DNA of 64,000 bases, from NCBI RefSeq assembly GCF_012676905.1, contig NZ_CP051428.1, forward strand, positions 2,504,001 to 2,568,000, written 5' to 3'. Under the pieces are notes generated by a model. That model saw nothing but the letters and a program-made list of their open reading frames with translations. It had not been told where the DNA came from and ran no database searches. Each line of letters starts with the position of its first letter. Positions within the stretch are counted from its first letter, which is position 1. Shown here piece by piece: positions 37,124-46,750 of the stretch. Source of the stretch: Paenibacillus albicereus (GTDB taxonomy: Bacteria > Bacillota > Bacilli > Paenibacillales > Paenibacillaceae). The position numbers and the translations under genes are program-made.

Positions 37124-37157
37124 GAAGTTGCGTGAAATACATATTTTACGCAACTTC
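37124..37157. repeat. 34-bp near-perfect palindrome
   Basis: GAAGTTGCGTGAAATA, centre CA, TATTTTACGCAACTTC: 15 of 16 positions pair. It lies 44 bp before a tyrosine recombinase start and has no T run after it, so it is not an ordinary terminator. Read as 11-6-11 around the centre it has the layout of a Xer core site. Confidence 0.7.
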
Positions 37158-37201
37158 GATTCTAAGAGACTTTTATCGCCTAGGTAAAGGAGTGGGGAAG
37201 G

Positions 37202-38146
37202 TTGTCCGTGACGGTGCATGAGCTGCAAGAGGCCTATGGCGAAGAGCTGGAGCTATTCCGCATCTGGATGAAGAATCAGGGCATGACGCTGTCGACGGAG
37301 AGGGCTTATCTCGCCGACGTCCGGCAATACCTCGCGACCCTATACCCCGGATCGCTGGAGCGGACCGGCAAGCTGGACATCATGCGCTATCTGTCGGCGA
37401 GCCGCGAGCGGGGAGCGGGAGACGAGGCGCGCAATCGCAAGCTGAGCTCGCTGCGGGCGTTCTACCGGGCGCTGAACGAGATGGACCGGCTGCACGCCAA
37501 TCCGGCCGCGCTCACGCCCAAGTCGCGCCAGCAGAAGAACCGCATCCCGTCCTACCTGGACGAGGACCAGCTGCAGGAGCTGTTCGGCCATGTGGAGGGC
37601 AAGCACCGGGAGCGCAATCTGTCGATCCTGCTGCTCATGGCCTATGCGGGACTGCGGGTCGGGGAAATCCATCGGCTCAATGCGTTCGATCTGAAGCCGG
37701 ACGGGACGTTGTCGGTGCTGGGCAAAGGCCGGAAATGGCGCTATCTGCCGCTCCCGGACGGGCTTGTCCGGCTGCTGCGGCGCATGGAGGACGACAGCCG
37801 CGTCCCGGCGCGGCCCAGCAAGGAGCAGCCGATGTTCGTCAGCCAGCTCGGACGGCGCTTGTCGGTCCGCATGATCCAGACGATCGCGGACCGCACGCTG
37901 CTCCGGCTGCAGGGCGAGCGTCCGGAGCTGGCGATGAAGAAGCTGTCCAGCCACAAGCTGCGCCACAGCTTCGCGACGATGCAGATCCGCAGCGGCACGG
38001 ACATCCGTACGCTGCAGGAGCTGCTCGGCCATGCGAGCATCGAGACGACGCAGATCTACACGCATATCGACAACGCGCAGATGAAGACGGCGATGGAGCG
38101 CATGTCCGCCAAGCTGCCGGAGCTGCGGGAGAGCCGTCCTCGCTGA
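37202..38146 (+). CDS. Tyrosine recombinase/integrase, XerC/D-like
   Basis: 314 aa. N-terminal SAM-like core-binding domain (FRIWMKNQGMTLSTERAYLADVRQYL), then the catalytic domain with Arg in AYAGLRVGE, Lys in GKGRKWR, SSHKLRHSFAT, LLGHASIETT and Tyr in TQIYTHI, so all active-site residues are present. TTG 37202 follows AAAGGAG and GGGGAAGG. It differs clearly from the XerS-like gene 5 kb away. The palindrome just upstream may be its binding site or operator. No phage genes are nearby. Confidence 0.87.
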   Translation: MSVTVHELQEAYGEELELFRIWMKNQGMTLSTERAYLADVRQYLATLYPGSLERTGKLDIMRYLSASRERGAGDEARNRKLSSLRAFYRALNEMDRLHANPAALTPKSRQQKNRIPSYLDEDQLQELFGHVEGKHRERNLSILLLMAYAGLRVGEIHRLNAFDLKPDGTLSVLGKGRKWRYLPLPDGLVRLLRRMEDDSRVPARPSKEQPMFVSQLGRRLSVRMIQTIADRTLLRLQGERPELAMKKLSSHKLRHSFATMQIRSGTDIRTLQELLGHASIETTQIYTHIDNAQMKTAMERMSAKLPELRESRPR

Positions 38147-38317
38147 GCGGGCCGAGGCTTGCCGAATGACGGGGCCTGATAGCGAAAAACAGGAAATGCG
38201 TAATGGGCATGCCCGAGGGAGACTTCGGTTATAGCTGTTTCCGCTCTGTCGAGGAGGATGTTTTCGTGTTCAAATGAAGAGTGCGAAGAGACAGGAGTAG
38301 GAAAGGAGCTTCCGCAT

Positions 38318-39409
38318 ATGGCCGAATCGCCATTTAGGAAAGGAATCGAGCTCTGCCGTCGCTACCACCGCGACATCATCGAGCCGTTCATGGCAAGTCG
38401 ATACCCGCACTTGGCCTACTCCTCGGCATTGCTCGGGCCGGGCAGCGAGGTGCTCGGCTATGACACCGAAATGTCGGCGGACCATGATTGGGGTCCGAGG
38501 GTCGGGCTATTCGTCAGCGAGTCGGACCGCGAGAGGATTCAGCCGCTAAGGCAAGCTCTGGACAGGCTCGCTCCGCAGACGTTTGAGGGCTATGCCGTCG
38601 AGGCTGGTAAGACCGTGGCGACGACGGTCACAGCCTTTTTGGACGACCTTCTTGCGGTTGACTCTGCTCGCTTGGATCCCCTGGACTGGCTGACGATCCC
38701 TTCGCAATCTCTTCTCGAGATCACGAAAGGCGCCGTCTATCGGGACGACAGCGGCCAGCTGGCCGCCATGCGCAGGCGATTCCGCTATTATCCGCATGAT
38801 ATCTGGCTGTATATGCTCGCTGCCGGCTGGCAGAGGATCGGCCAAGAGGAGCATCTGATGCTCCGCTCCGGCTATGCAGGCGACGAATTGGGATCGGCGG
38901 TCATCGCTTCTCGCCTCGTGAGGGACGTCATGAATCTCTGCTTCCTCATGGAGCGCGAATATGCGCCTTACCCGAAATGGTTCGGCACGGCGTTCGGCCG
39001 GCTGAAAAGCGCCGCCCCTTTGCTGCCGCTCCTCTGGAGCGCCCAGACCGCGACGGCCTGGAAAGAGCGCGAGCAGGCTTTCAACGACGCGTACCGCATC
39101 CTTTCCGGCATGCATAATCAGCTGGGGCTTACCGCGCCTGTTCCAGAAGCAGCCTCCGCCTTCTACGATCGCCCTTTCCGGGTGATGGACGGCAGTTCGG
39201 TGGCGAGCCTCCTGATCGAACGGATCGAGGATGCAGGCATCCAGGCGCTGGCGCGAACGCGCCTGATCGGCAGCATTGACCAGATCAGCGACAACACCGA
39301 TTTCCGCATGATGGCGACGCGAACGCAGAAGGATGGCCGTAGGGACAGGAGCGGCCTGCAGCATCTGTACCGAGGCGAGTCCAGCTCCGAGGCGGATGAG
39401 GTGAATTGA
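38318..39409 (+). CDS. DUF4037-like nucleotidyltransferase-fold protein
   Basis: 363 aa soluble protein. GPGSEVLGYDTEMSADHDWGPRVGLFV is the conserved nucleotidyltransferase-like segment of DUF4037 proteins, with the GS motif and downstream acidic D-x-D-like residues; the rest is helical (RYYPHDIWLYMLAAGWQRIGQEEHLM). Relatives are thought to be nucleotidyl- or aminoglycoside-type transferases, without proven activity. ATG 38318 has GGAAAGGAG at 9 nt. It ends before a long hairpin shared with the oxidoreductase gene. Confidence 0.75.
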   Translation: MAESPFRKGIELCRRYHRDIIEPFMASRYPHLAYSSALLGPGSEVLGYDTEMSADHDWGPRVGLFVSESDRERIQPLRQALDRLAPQTFEGYAVEAGKTVATTVTAFLDDLLAVDSARLDPLDWLTIPSQSLLEITKGAVYRDDSGQLAAMRRRFRYYPHDIWLYMLAAGWQRIGQEEHLMLRSGYAGDELGSAVIASRLVRDVMNLCFLMEREYAPYPKWFGTAFGRLKSAAPLLPLLWSAQTATAWKEREQAFNDAYRILSGMHNQLGLTAPVPEAASAFYDRPFRVMDGSSVASLLIERIEDAGIQALARTRLIGSIDQISDNTDFRMMATRTQKDGRRDRSGLQHLYRGESSSEADEVN

Positions 39410-39410
39410 A

Positions 39411-39444
39411 ACAGACAGGTCCGGCTGAAGCCGGACCTGTCTGT
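39411..39444. terminator. Hairpin between convergent genes
   Basis: Perfect 16-bp stem ACAGACAGGTCCGGCT with a 2-nt loop. T tracts are short on both sides, so termination may be weaker than at other sites here. Confidence 0.65.
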
Positions 39445-39458
39445 CGTTGAAGCGCTTG

Positions 39459-40526
39459 TCAACCGAGCGATCCGCTCGGCAGCAGCTCGGAGATCGCCAC
39501 CTTGCGGCCTTCGGCGGAGCTGCGGATCGCGCCGAACACCATCGCCATGCTGAGCAGGTTGTCGCGGCAGTCCGTTTCTGCGCGTCGGCCGGCATGCAGC
39601 GCGTCGAACATCTCGGCGATGCAGCGATGATGCCACGGCTCGCCTTCCGGTTCGGGAGATGTGTCGATGCGCTGCGAGCTGCGGATGAACGCCTCCTCCT
39701 GGCCGGCCGGATCGACGGCCTCGGCGTACGGCGCGCCTGCGCCGTCCCAGAGCGCCGTGCCGGACGAGCCGATGACGCGCCACTGAGCTTCCCAGGAAGT
39801 AGGGGCGCCTTCCGAGCACCAGGAGCCCCTATAGCTGAACACGCTGCCGTCCGACATCTCGAAGATGCACAGCGCCGAAGCGCTGCCCTTGTACCAAGAG
39901 CCGGGCGGGTTGAACTCCTGGCAATAGACGGAGACGGGATCGGCGCCGAGCAGCAGCCGCGCCTGGTCTAACGTATGGATGGCCATGTCGAGGATGAGCG
40001 GGCTGTCCATCAGATCGCGGAAGCCGCCGAAGTGGGCGCCGATGAAAAAGTCCGCTCCGGCAAAGCCTGGCGTGCCGATCGCGCCGCCGGCGATCAGCTC
40101 GCGGAAGGCGCGGATGCGCGGGTCGAAGCGGCGGTTCTGCATGACGGCATGCATCCGGCCCGTCTCGGAGGCGGCTCGGACGACGTCAAGGCACGCTTCC
40201 CAGCTTTCGGCCAGCGGCTTTTCGGAGAAGACGTCGCAGCCGAGGCGCATGGCCGTCTGGCTGATGACGTGATGGCTCGCGGGTATGGTGACGTCGAACA
40301 CGAGATCGGCGCCGCTCTCCTTTATTGCCTGCTCCAAATCCGTATAGACGCCGCAGCGCAGGCCGTGCTTGTCTCTCATGCTCTCTGCCGCCTCGAGGCG
40401 GACGTCGACGAGACCGACGATGTCGGCGTCCGCGCGGGTCAAGGCATAGTCGACCCACGTATGGGCCATCCCTCCGCAGCCGGCGACGACGATCCGGCGG
40501 CGCGGGGAAGATGCGGTTCGGTTCAT
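39459..40526 (-). CDS. Gfo/Idh/MocA-family oxidoreductase
   Basis: 355 aa. N-terminal Rossmann fold RRIVVAGCGGMAHTWVDYAL binds NAD(P); DVFSEKPLAESWEACLDVV contains the family EKP motif with the conserved Lys, and the C-terminal beta-sheet domain follows (GGFRDLMDSPLILDMAIHTLDQAR, with the conserved Asp/His). These enzymes oxidise or reduce sugars, inositols and related compounds. ATG 40526 has GAGGAGG at 10 nt. Divergent from an AraC regulator 186 bp away, which probably controls it. Confidence 0.88.
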   Translation of the reverse strand: MNRTASSPRRRIVVAGCGGMAHTWVDYALTRADADIVGLVDVRLEAAESMRDKHGLRCGVYTDLEQAIKESGADLVFDVTIPASHHVISQTAMRLGCDVFSEKPLAESWEACLDVVRAASETGRMHAVMQNRRFDPRIRAFRELIAGGAIGTPGFAGADFFIGAHFGGFRDLMDSPLILDMAIHTLDQARLLLGADPVSVYCQEFNPPGSWYKGSASALCIFEMSDGSVFSYRGSWCSEGAPTSWEAQWRVIGSSGTALWDGAGAPYAEAVDPAGQEEAFIRSSQRIDTSPEPEGEPWHHRCIAEMFDALHAGRRAETDCRDNLLSMAMVFGAIRSSAEGRKVAISELLPSGSLG

Positions 40527-40712
40527 GGCATGCTCGCCTCCTCTGGCAGATCAGCAGCGTGGAATGCGGCAGCCGCCCGGAGCTCGCCTGCCTTGCTGAT
40601 CCTGCCGATGTTGGTTTATGATGAATTCAATCAGGCTAAGTATAAGCGCTGTCAATCGAAGCGGCTCTAGCCGATCTTGGTCATTACCACTCTTATCTTG
40701 GCGGTGCATCGC

Positions 40713-41594
40713 ATGAAGGATGGAATCCGGCTGCGGGAGCACAATCTGCTCGATCCGCTGTTTCCGGTCAAGGTCTACGTCAACCGCGCCGCAGATACGG
40801 CTCCGGGCCAGAACATCTTGTTCCTGCATTGGCACGAGCATTTCGAGCTGATCGTCATGCGGCGCGGCAAGGCGGTCTTCCGCTTGAACAGCGAGCCGTT
40901 CGAAGCGGAGCCGGGCACCGTGCTGCTCGTGCAGGCGGGCGACCTGCATGCGGGGTACAGCCGCTTCGGCGGAGCGACCGAATATGTGTCGATCGTGTTC
41001 AGCGGCTCGCTGCTGCGGAGCTGGAGCGCGGATCCCGGCTATGCGGAGCTGCTCCAGCCTTACCTGGACGGCCATGGGCGGCTGCATCCGCTCGGCGCCG
41101 GCGGAGAGTCGGAGCTCGCGGAGCGCGTCATCGCCGACATCTCCGCCGGGACGGCGGGAGGGCGGCTGCTGGCGCGGACCGGACTGATGCTGATGCTGGC
41201 GCGCGCGGCCGCCGCCCAGCCCGCTCCCGCGCCGGCGCGGCCGCAAGAAGCGCAGCTGCGGCAGGAGCGGTTCAAGCAGCTGCTCCGCCATGTGGAGGCA
41301 AGCTGCGCGGACAAGCATACGATCGATGACGCGGCGGCGCGCGTGCGGATGGACCCGTTCCATTTTTGCAAAGTGTTCAAGAAGCTGACGGGCAGCACGT
41401 ACATCGACTACGTGAATCAGGTCCGCATGCAGGAGGCGATGCGGCTGCTGCGCCAGGAGGATTGCAGCGTCGCCGAGGCGGGCGAGCGGGTCGGCTGCGG
41501 CAACGCGAACTATTTCACCAAGCTGTTCAAGCGGTACAACGGCATGACGCCCTCGCAAGCGAAAAAGCTCGGCCCAGGCGGAGGGCAGCCGTAA
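40713..41594 (+). CDS. AraC-family transcriptional regulator
   Basis: 293 aa. N-terminal cupin-type sensor (HWHEHFELIVMRRGKAVFRLNSE...LLVQAGDLHAGYSRF) and C-terminal pair of HTH motifs (TIDDAAARVRMDPFHFCKVFKKLTGSTYIDYVNQVRMQEAMRLL, then CSVAEAGERVGCGNANYFTKLFKRYNGMTPSQ). An Ala/Pro-rich linker joins them. The start at ATG 40713 is the least certain point; GGCGGTG is about 6 nt upstream. Likely regulator of the divergent oxidoreductase, with a sugar-derived ligand. Confidence 0.85.
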   Translation: MKDGIRLREHNLLDPLFPVKVYVNRAADTAPGQNILFLHWHEHFELIVMRRGKAVFRLNSEPFEAEPGTVLLVQAGDLHAGYSRFGGATEYVSIVFSGSLLRSWSADPGYAELLQPYLDGHGRLHPLGAGGESELAERVIADISAGTAGGRLLARTGLMLMLARAAAAQPAPAPARPQEAQLRQERFKQLLRHVEASCADKHTIDDAAARVRMDPFHFCKVFKKLTGSTYIDYVNQVRMQEAMRLLRQEDCSVAEAGERVGCGNANYFTKLFKRYNGMTPSQAKKLGPGGGQP

Positions 41595-41626
41595 GCGGGA
41601 TCAAACGATGCAGGAGGGAAGCGGAT

Positions 41627-42952
41627 ATGGGAGCGGATTTCTCCACCAAGCATGACCAGCTGATCGCCTATATGGAGAAGCTGGAGGTCGGCGCGCGCGT
41701 ATCGGTGCGGAAGATCGCCCAGGCGCTCGATGTCAGCGAAGGCACCGCCTATCGGGCGATCAAGGACGCCGAGGCGCGCGGCATCGTCAGCACGAAGCTG
41801 CGGACCGGCACGGTGCGCGTGGACAGCAGCAAGCGAGAGAAGATCGACCGGCTGACGTTCGGCGAGATCGTCGCGATCGTCGACGGCCAGGTGCTCGGCG
41901 GCGAGGCGGGGCTCGGCAAGCCGCTCAGCAAGTTCGTCATCGGCGCGATGCAGCTGGAGGCGATGATGGGCTATATCGAGCCGGACAACCTGCTGATCGT
42001 CGGCAACCGCGACAAAGCGCATCTAAGCGCCCTTTCGCTCGGTGCCGGAGTGCTCGTGACGGGCGGATTCGGCGCGACGCCCGAGGCCGTCGCGCTCGCC
42101 GACCGGCTGGAGCTGCCGATCCTGAGCAGCGCATACGATACGTTCACGGTCGCCGCGCTCATCAACCGGGCGATCTACGACCGCCTGATCAAGAAGCAGA
42201 TCGTGCTCGTCTCGGACATCATGAACGCGGACGAGCCGGTCGCTTCGCTGCCCGAAGAGGCGACCGTGGCCGACGCGATGGCCGTCATCGAGCGGACGAA
42301 CCACAACCGCTTCCCGGTCGTCGACCGCGAGCGGCGGCCGGTCGGCATGGTGACGACGAAGGATCTCATCGGCGCGGCTCCGGACGAGCCGATCGCCGAG
42401 CGGATGACGCCGCAGCCGAAGACATGCACGCCGCAAACGTCGGTCGCGACGGCCGGCCACCGCATGGTCGCCGAGTCGATCGAGCTCCTCCCGGTCGTCG
42501 ATCCCGACGGCAGGCTGAGCGGCGTCATCAGCCGCAAGGACGTGCTGCAGGCGATGCAGCAGATCCAGCATCAGCCGCAGAACGGCGAGACGCTGGAGGA
42601 TCAGATCCGCCGCCGCTTCGTTTCCGGACAGGATGAGGACGGACGCTTGTACTATGAAGGGCCGGCCGAGGCGCTGTTCAGCAGCCCGATGGGCCATCTG
42701 TCGGAAGGCGTGCTCGCCGGACTCGTCCATCATGCCGCGGCGCGGGCGCTGCGGGACCATAGGCGCGGCAACCTGATCGCCGACAGCCAGTCGGTCTATT
42801 ATCTCGCGCCGGTGGAGATCGATCAGACGCTCCGCCTGTACCCGGAGCTGATCGAGCTGAGCCGCAAGTTCTGCAAGATCGAGATCCAGGTGCTTGCCGA
42901 CGGGCGCAAGGTCGCCCAGTCGATGCTGACGGCAAGGCTGATGGAGCCGTAG
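41627..42952 (+). CDS. ytoI: YtoI-type regulator: HTH, DRTGG, two CBS, hotdog
   Basis: 441 aa, the length of B. subtilis YtoI. Winged HTH (VSVRKIAQALDVSEGTAYRAIKDAEARGIV), DRTGG domain around residues 65-185, two CBS domains (SDIMNADEPVASLPEEATVADAM... and ERMTPQPKTCTPQTSVATA...) that should bind an adenine nucleotide, and a C-terminal hotdog domain of the acyl-CoA thioesterase type (GHLSEGVLAGLVHHAAARAL). This layout suggests a nucleotide- and acyl-CoA-sensing DNA-binding protein; targets are unknown. ATG 41627 has CAGGAGG at about 9 nt, 32 bp after the AraC gene, so the two may be cotranscribed. Confidence 0.87.
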   Translation: MGADFSTKHDQLIAYMEKLEVGARVSVRKIAQALDVSEGTAYRAIKDAEARGIVSTKLRTGTVRVDSSKREKIDRLTFGEIVAIVDGQVLGGEAGLGKPLSKFVIGAMQLEAMMGYIEPDNLLIVGNRDKAHLSALSLGAGVLVTGGFGATPEAVALADRLELPILSSAYDTFTVAALINRAIYDRLIKKQIVLVSDIMNADEPVASLPEEATVADAMAVIERTNHNRFPVVDRERRPVGMVTTKDLIGAAPDEPIAERMTPQPKTCTPQTSVATAGHRMVAESIELLPVVDPDGRLSGVISRKDVLQAMQQIQHQPQNGETLEDQIRRRFVSGQDEDGRLYYEGPAEALFSSPMGHLSEGVLAGLVHHAAARALRDHRRGNLIADSQSVYYLAPVEIDQTLRLYPELIELSRKFCKIEIQVLADGRKVAQSMLTARLMEP

Positions 42953-43062
42953 CAAGCGGGAAGGGCAGCCAGGCGATAGCCGGAAGCCGGGCGGTGTCCC
43001 GGCCTTTGGCCTCGCTTGGGAGGAGCCGGGAGGAGCGAGCAGCGCGGAGATAGATTTGCCCC

Positions 43063-43101
43063 CCAAAAAACGTCGGGCCCATGGGGCCCGACGTTTTTTG
43101 G
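43063..43101. terminator. Bidirectional-looking terminator
   Basis: CCAAAAAACGTCGGGCCC with its complement ending CGACGTTTTTTGG around an ATG loop. Confidence 0.93.
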
Positions 43102-43203
43102 CATGCGCAGGGCAAGGCGGCATGGAGCTGCTCCCGCCTTCGTCCCGCTTGTTCGGATCGCTTGAAGATCATCTGTACTATAACAACTAAAAATTTATTA
43201 AAA

Positions 43204-43239
43204 ACAGTATTGAACATTATTCGAACACTGTTATATAAT
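43204..43239 (+). promoter_or_regulatory. Promoter and palindrome of the glyoxylate operon
   Basis: TTGAAC (43210-43215), 18-nt spacer, TATAAT (43234-43239). Inverted repeat ACAGTATT (43204-43211) / AACACTGT (43224-43231), 7 of 8 matching, overlaps the -35 box and looks like a repressor site. The surrounding 43170-43270 is AT-rich. Confidence 0.65.
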
Positions 43240-43286
43240 AGCACCAAGATCATAAAACAAACTCATACAGATTGGAGATGTTCCGG

Positions 43287-43463
43287 ATGGATTGTCCGCA
43301 TTGCGAAGGTCATGGGGAGCTGGAATTTCAACGGCTTGAGGAAAGGACGGTCGCAGCGGGAGCGTCAAACCCGCATGGCGCGTTCAATGCCGCCTACGAG
43401 CTCTGTCCGCGCTGCGAAGGGTCCGGCGTGCTGGAGCTGGAGGAAGGGGGACTAGGGAGATGA
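43287..43463 (+). CDS. Small DnaJ-type zinc-motif protein, 58 aa
   Basis: Begins [14 protein letters not shown] and contains a second [12 protein letters not shown]: two CxxCxGxG motifs, as in the zinc domain of DnaJ, so it probably binds one Zn. No J domain. ATG 43287 has GGAG at 9 nt; its stop overlaps the aceA start as ATGA. First gene of the glyoxylate operon, so its product may accompany AceA/AceB, perhaps as a redox- or zinc-linked accessory; this is inference. Confidence 0.65.
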   Translation: MDCPHCEGHGELEFQRLEERTVAAGASNPHGAFNAAYELCPRCEGSGVLELEEGGLGR

Positions 43464-44773
43464 GCGCGAGTCGATCGACGGAACAGGCAAGGGAAACGTT
43501 GCTGGCGCGCTGGAGCTCGCCTCGCTATCAGGGCATCCATCGTCCCTACGGGCCCGACGACGTGCTGAAGCTGCGCGGCTCCGTGCTCGTCGAGCATACG
43601 CTGGCCGCGCGCGGAGCGGCTCGCCTATGGGAGCTGCTGCAGAGCGAGCCTTACGTGCCGGCGCTGGGCGCCTTGACCGGCAATCAGGCGGTGCAGCAGG
43701 CGAAGGCGGGGCTCAAGGCGATCTATCTGAGCGGCTGGCAGGTCGCCGCCGATGCCAATCTGTCCGGACACATGTATCCCGATCAGAGCCTGTACCCGTC
43801 CAACAGCGTACCGAGCGTCGTGAAGCGCATCAACCAGGCGCTGCAGCGAGCGGATCAGATCCAGCATGCCGAAGGCCGCGGCGACATCGACTTCCTGCTG
43901 CCGATCGTCGCCGATGCGGAAGCCGGATTTGGCGGCGCGCTGAACGTGTTCGAGCTGATGAAGGCGATGATCGAGGCCGGGGCGTCGGGCGTACATCTGG
44001 AAGATCAGCTCTCCTCGGAAAAGAAATGCGGCCATCTCGGAGGCAAGGTGCTGCTGCCGACGCAGCAGGCGGTGCGGCATCTCGTCTCCGCCCGGCTCGC
44101 GGCCGACGTGCTCGGCGTCGACACGGTGCTGATCGCGCGCACCGACGCGCACGCCGCGCGGCTGCTGACGAGCGACGCCGATGCGGCCGACGACCGCTTC
44201 CGCACGGGCAGCCGGACGCCGGAGGGCTTCCACGAAGTGCGGCCGGGCATCGAGCAGGCGATCGCGCGCGGCCTCGCCTATGCGCCGTACGCCGATCTCG
44301 TCTGGTGCGAGACGTCGGAGCCGGACCTGGAGGAGGCTCGCCGGTTCGCAGAGGCGATCCGCGAGAAGCATCCCGGCAAGCGGCTGGCCTACAACTGCTC
44401 TCCCTCGTTCAACTGGAAGAAAAAGCTCGGCGACGAGGAGATCGCGCGCTTCCAGCAGGAGCTCGGCCGGCTCGGCTACAAGTTCCAGTTCGTCACGCTC
44501 GCCGGCTTCCATGCGCTCAATTACGGCATGTTCACGCTGGCGAGAGACTACCGGGATCGCGGAATGGCCGCCTACTCGGAGCTTCAGCAAGCGGAGTTCG
44601 CCGCCGAGCCGGCGGGCTACGAGGCGACGCGCCATCAGCGGGAGGTCGGCACCGGGTATTTTGACGAGGTGATGGGGGTCGTGAGCGGAGGGACGGCGAG
44701 CACCGCCGCCCTGGCCGGCTCGACCGAGGCGGAGCAGTTCACGGCAGCCGGCAGCGAGGAGGCGGGAGCATGA
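43460..44773 (+). CDS. aceA: Isocitrate lyase
   Basis: 437 aa. Splits isocitrate to glyoxylate and succinate. The catalytic signature KKCGHLGG is near residue 190; other segments of the family are [34 protein letters not shown] and [12 protein letters not shown]. Starts 4 nt inside the small upstream gene and overlaps aceB by 4 nt, so all three are translationally coupled. The glyoxylate shunt allows growth on acetate and fatty acids; B. subtilis lacks it. Confidence 0.96.
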   Translation: MSASRSTEQARETLLARWSSPRYQGIHRPYGPDDVLKLRGSVLVEHTLAARGAARLWELLQSEPYVPALGALTGNQAVQQAKAGLKAIYLSGWQVAADANLSGHMYPDQSLYPSNSVPSVVKRINQALQRADQIQHAEGRGDIDFLLPIVADAEAGFGGALNVFELMKAMIEAGASGVHLEDQLSSEKKCGHLGGKVLLPTQQAVRHLVSARLAADVLGVDTVLIARTDAHAARLLTSDADAADDRFRTGSRTPEGFHEVRPGIEQAIARGLAYAPYADLVWCETSEPDLEEARRFAEAIREKHPGKRLAYNCSPSFNWKKKLGDEEIARFQQELGRLGYKFQFVTLAGFHALNYGMFTLARDYRDRGMAAYSELQQAEFAAEPAGYEATRHQREVGTGYFDEVMGVVSGGTASTAALAGSTEAEQFTAAGSEEAGA

Positions 44774-46377
44774 GGGAAATCGACAACCGGCTGCGGCTCG
44801 CCGCTCCGGAGCTGGAGGCAGAGCTGCAGGCCATGCTCACGGGTGAAGCGTTGTCGTTCGTCGGAGAGCTTGAGGAGCGGTTCGGAGCGAGACGGCTGGC
44901 GCTGCTCGGGGAGCGCGCCCGCAAGCAGGAGCTGTACGACCGCGGAGCCAAGCCGGACTTCCGCGCCGATACGGCGCCGATCCGCTCCGGCTCGTGGACC
45001 GTCGCTCCGCCGCCTGTGGCGCTGCAGGACCGGCGGGTGGAGATTGCCGGCCCGGCGGGGGACCGCAAGATGGTCCTCTATGCGCTCGGCTCCGGCGCGA
45101 ACGTGTTCCTGTGCGATCTGGAGGACGCCAACGCCCCGACCTGGCGCAACGCGGTGGGCGGCCAGAACAACATCCGGGACGCGCTTGCGCGCACGTTGAG
45201 CCACGTGACGCCCGACGGCAGGCGGCTGGAGCTCGCGGAGCGGCCGGCCGTGCTCAAAATGCGGCCGCGCGGCTGGCACATGGAGGAGAAGCACGCGCTG
45301 CTCGGCGGCCGGCCGATCTCGGCGAGCCTGTTCGACTTCGGCCTGTTCGCCTGGCATAACGCGCCGATGCTGCACCGGAGAGGAGATGGCGCCTACCTGT
45401 ACCTGCCCAAGCTTGAAAGCATGGAAGAAGCGGCTCTCTGGGCGCATGTCTTCGTCCATGCGGAGGAGCGGCTCGGCTTGCCGCGAGGCTTTTTCCGGGC
45501 GACGGTGCTGATCGAGACGCTGCCGGCGGCGTTCGAGATGGAGGAGATCCTCTACGCGCTGAGAGAGCATGTCGACGGCCTCAACTGCGGTCGCTGGGAT
45601 TATATTTTCTCCTATATCAAAAAGCTGCGCCGCCACCCGGATGCCATCCTCCCGGACCGCAGCCGGGTGACGATGGAATCGCCGTTCATGGACGCCTACG
45701 CGCGCCTCGCGATCCGCACCTGCCACAAGCGCGGCGCTCACTGCATCGGCGGGATGTCCGCCTTCATCCCCGTCAAGCAGGATGCGCAGGCGAACGAGCT
45801 GGCGCTGGAGCGCGTCCGTCGCGACAAGGAGAGGGAAGCCCGGCTCGGACATGACGGCACATGGGTGGCGCATCCCGCGCTCGTGCCCGTGGCGCGGGAT
45901 GTATTCGACGCCTATATGCCGGGGCCGAACCAGCTGGGCGCGATGCCTGGAGGCGGAGAGGTGACGGCGGCCGAGCTGCTGCTCGCTCCGAAAGGCGATA
46001 TCACGGAGGACGGCGCGCGCGCCAACCTGTCGGTCGGCATCCAGTATGTCGCCGCGTGGCTGGACGGGGTCGGCGCGGTTCCGATCCGCGGCCTGATGGA
46101 GGATGCCGCTACGGCGGAAATCTCCCGCGCGCAGCTGTGGCAATGGCTTCATCTGCCGGAGGCGAAGCTGGCGGACGGCAGACGGCTGACGCCGGAGCTG
46201 CTGGAGCGCTGGCTGCTCGAGGAGCTGGCGCCGCTCGAGGCATCGCTCGCTTCGCCTCGACGGGCGGCATCGCTGCGGCTGGCGGCCGAGCTGTTCCGCG
46301 AGATGACCCTCGAAGAGACGCTGCCGGAGTTTTTGACCGTACGTGCCTATCCTCATCTGCAAGATGCGTCCGACTAA
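44770..46377 (+). CDS. aceB: Malate synthase A
   Basis: 535 aa, typical of the A form. Condenses glyoxylate with acetyl-CoA. Visible are the [10 protein letters not shown] region, the catalytic Arg in [18 protein letters not shown] near the start of the barrel, [32 protein letters not shown], and the C-terminal Asp-containing segment ([20 protein letters not shown]). ATG 44770 overlaps the aceA stop. Last enzyme gene of the operon; a small zinc-motif gene follows 28 bp later. Confidence 0.96.
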   Translation: MREIDNRLRLAAPELEAELQAMLTGEALSFVGELEERFGARRLALLGERARKQELYDRGAKPDFRADTAPIRSGSWTVAPPPVALQDRRVEIAGPAGDRKMVLYALGSGANVFLCDLEDANAPTWRNAVGGQNNIRDALARTLSHVTPDGRRLELAERPAVLKMRPRGWHMEEKHALLGGRPISASLFDFGLFAWHNAPMLHRRGDGAYLYLPKLESMEEAALWAHVFVHAEERLGLPRGFFRATVLIETLPAAFEMEEILYALREHVDGLNCGRWDYIFSYIKKLRRHPDAILPDRSRVTMESPFMDAYARLAIRTCHKRGAHCIGGMSAFIPVKQDAQANELALERVRRDKEREARLGHDGTWVAHPALVPVARDVFDAYMPGPNQLGAMPGGGEVTAAELLLAPKGDITEDGARANLSVGIQYVAAWLDGVGAVPIRGLMEDAATAEISRAQLWQWLHLPEAKLADGRRLTPELLERWLLEELAPLEASLASPRRAASLRLAAELFREMTLEETLPEFLTVRAYPHLQDASD

Positions 46378-46405
46378 ATTCCACTGATGAAGGAGCCGAT
46401 CCGCC

Positions 46406-46588
46406 ATGACGACCGATCCGATCCGCCCAGCCGCTTCTCCCGCCGCCTCAGCAGAGGCTGCGAAGCCATGCTTCTCCTGCGAGAGCCAGACTCCCGCCCG
46501 CGGCGAGCTCATCTGTCCGGACTGCCGCAAGGAGACGGGGCTGAGCGATGCCCACTATTACATCAAGCAGTACTACTACAGCCGATGA
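46406..46588 (+). CDS. Small zinc-ribbon-like protein, 60 aa
   Basis: Not recognised. An Ala/Pro-rich N-terminus is followed by CFSC and CPDC 15 residues apart, a likely zinc site, and the end is Tyr-rich (DAHYYIKQYYYSR). ATG 46406 has AAGGAG at about 10 nt. It follows aceB within 28 bp and precedes a terminator, so it is probably the last gene of the glyoxylate transcript. Confidence 0.6.
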   Translation: MTTDPIRPAASPAASAEAAKPCFSCESQTPARGELICPDCRKETGLSDAHYYIKQYYYSR

Positions 46589-46596
46589 AGTCGCTG

Positions 46597-46624
46597 GCCG
46601 CCCGCTCCGGGCGGCTTTTTTTTC
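46597..46624 (+). terminator. Terminator of the glyoxylate operon
   Basis: GCCGCCCG / CGGGCGGC stem with a 3-nt loop and a run of nine T. Confidence 0.95.
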
Positions 46625-46750
46625 GGAGAGGCGGCCGGTCGCGCCGGCTCGATATGTTCAGCAAGCCTTCACAGCCGGACGCCTCTTCGTGCGCCTCGAT
46701 CTGCTATACTGGTGGCATAGAGACGCTTCCACGAGGGGGAATTCCATTCC

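Noticed and set aside
37124-37157. The palindrome as an ordinary terminator of the ArsR gene
   Set aside because: A good terminator already exists at 37084-37114 and no T run follows the palindrome.
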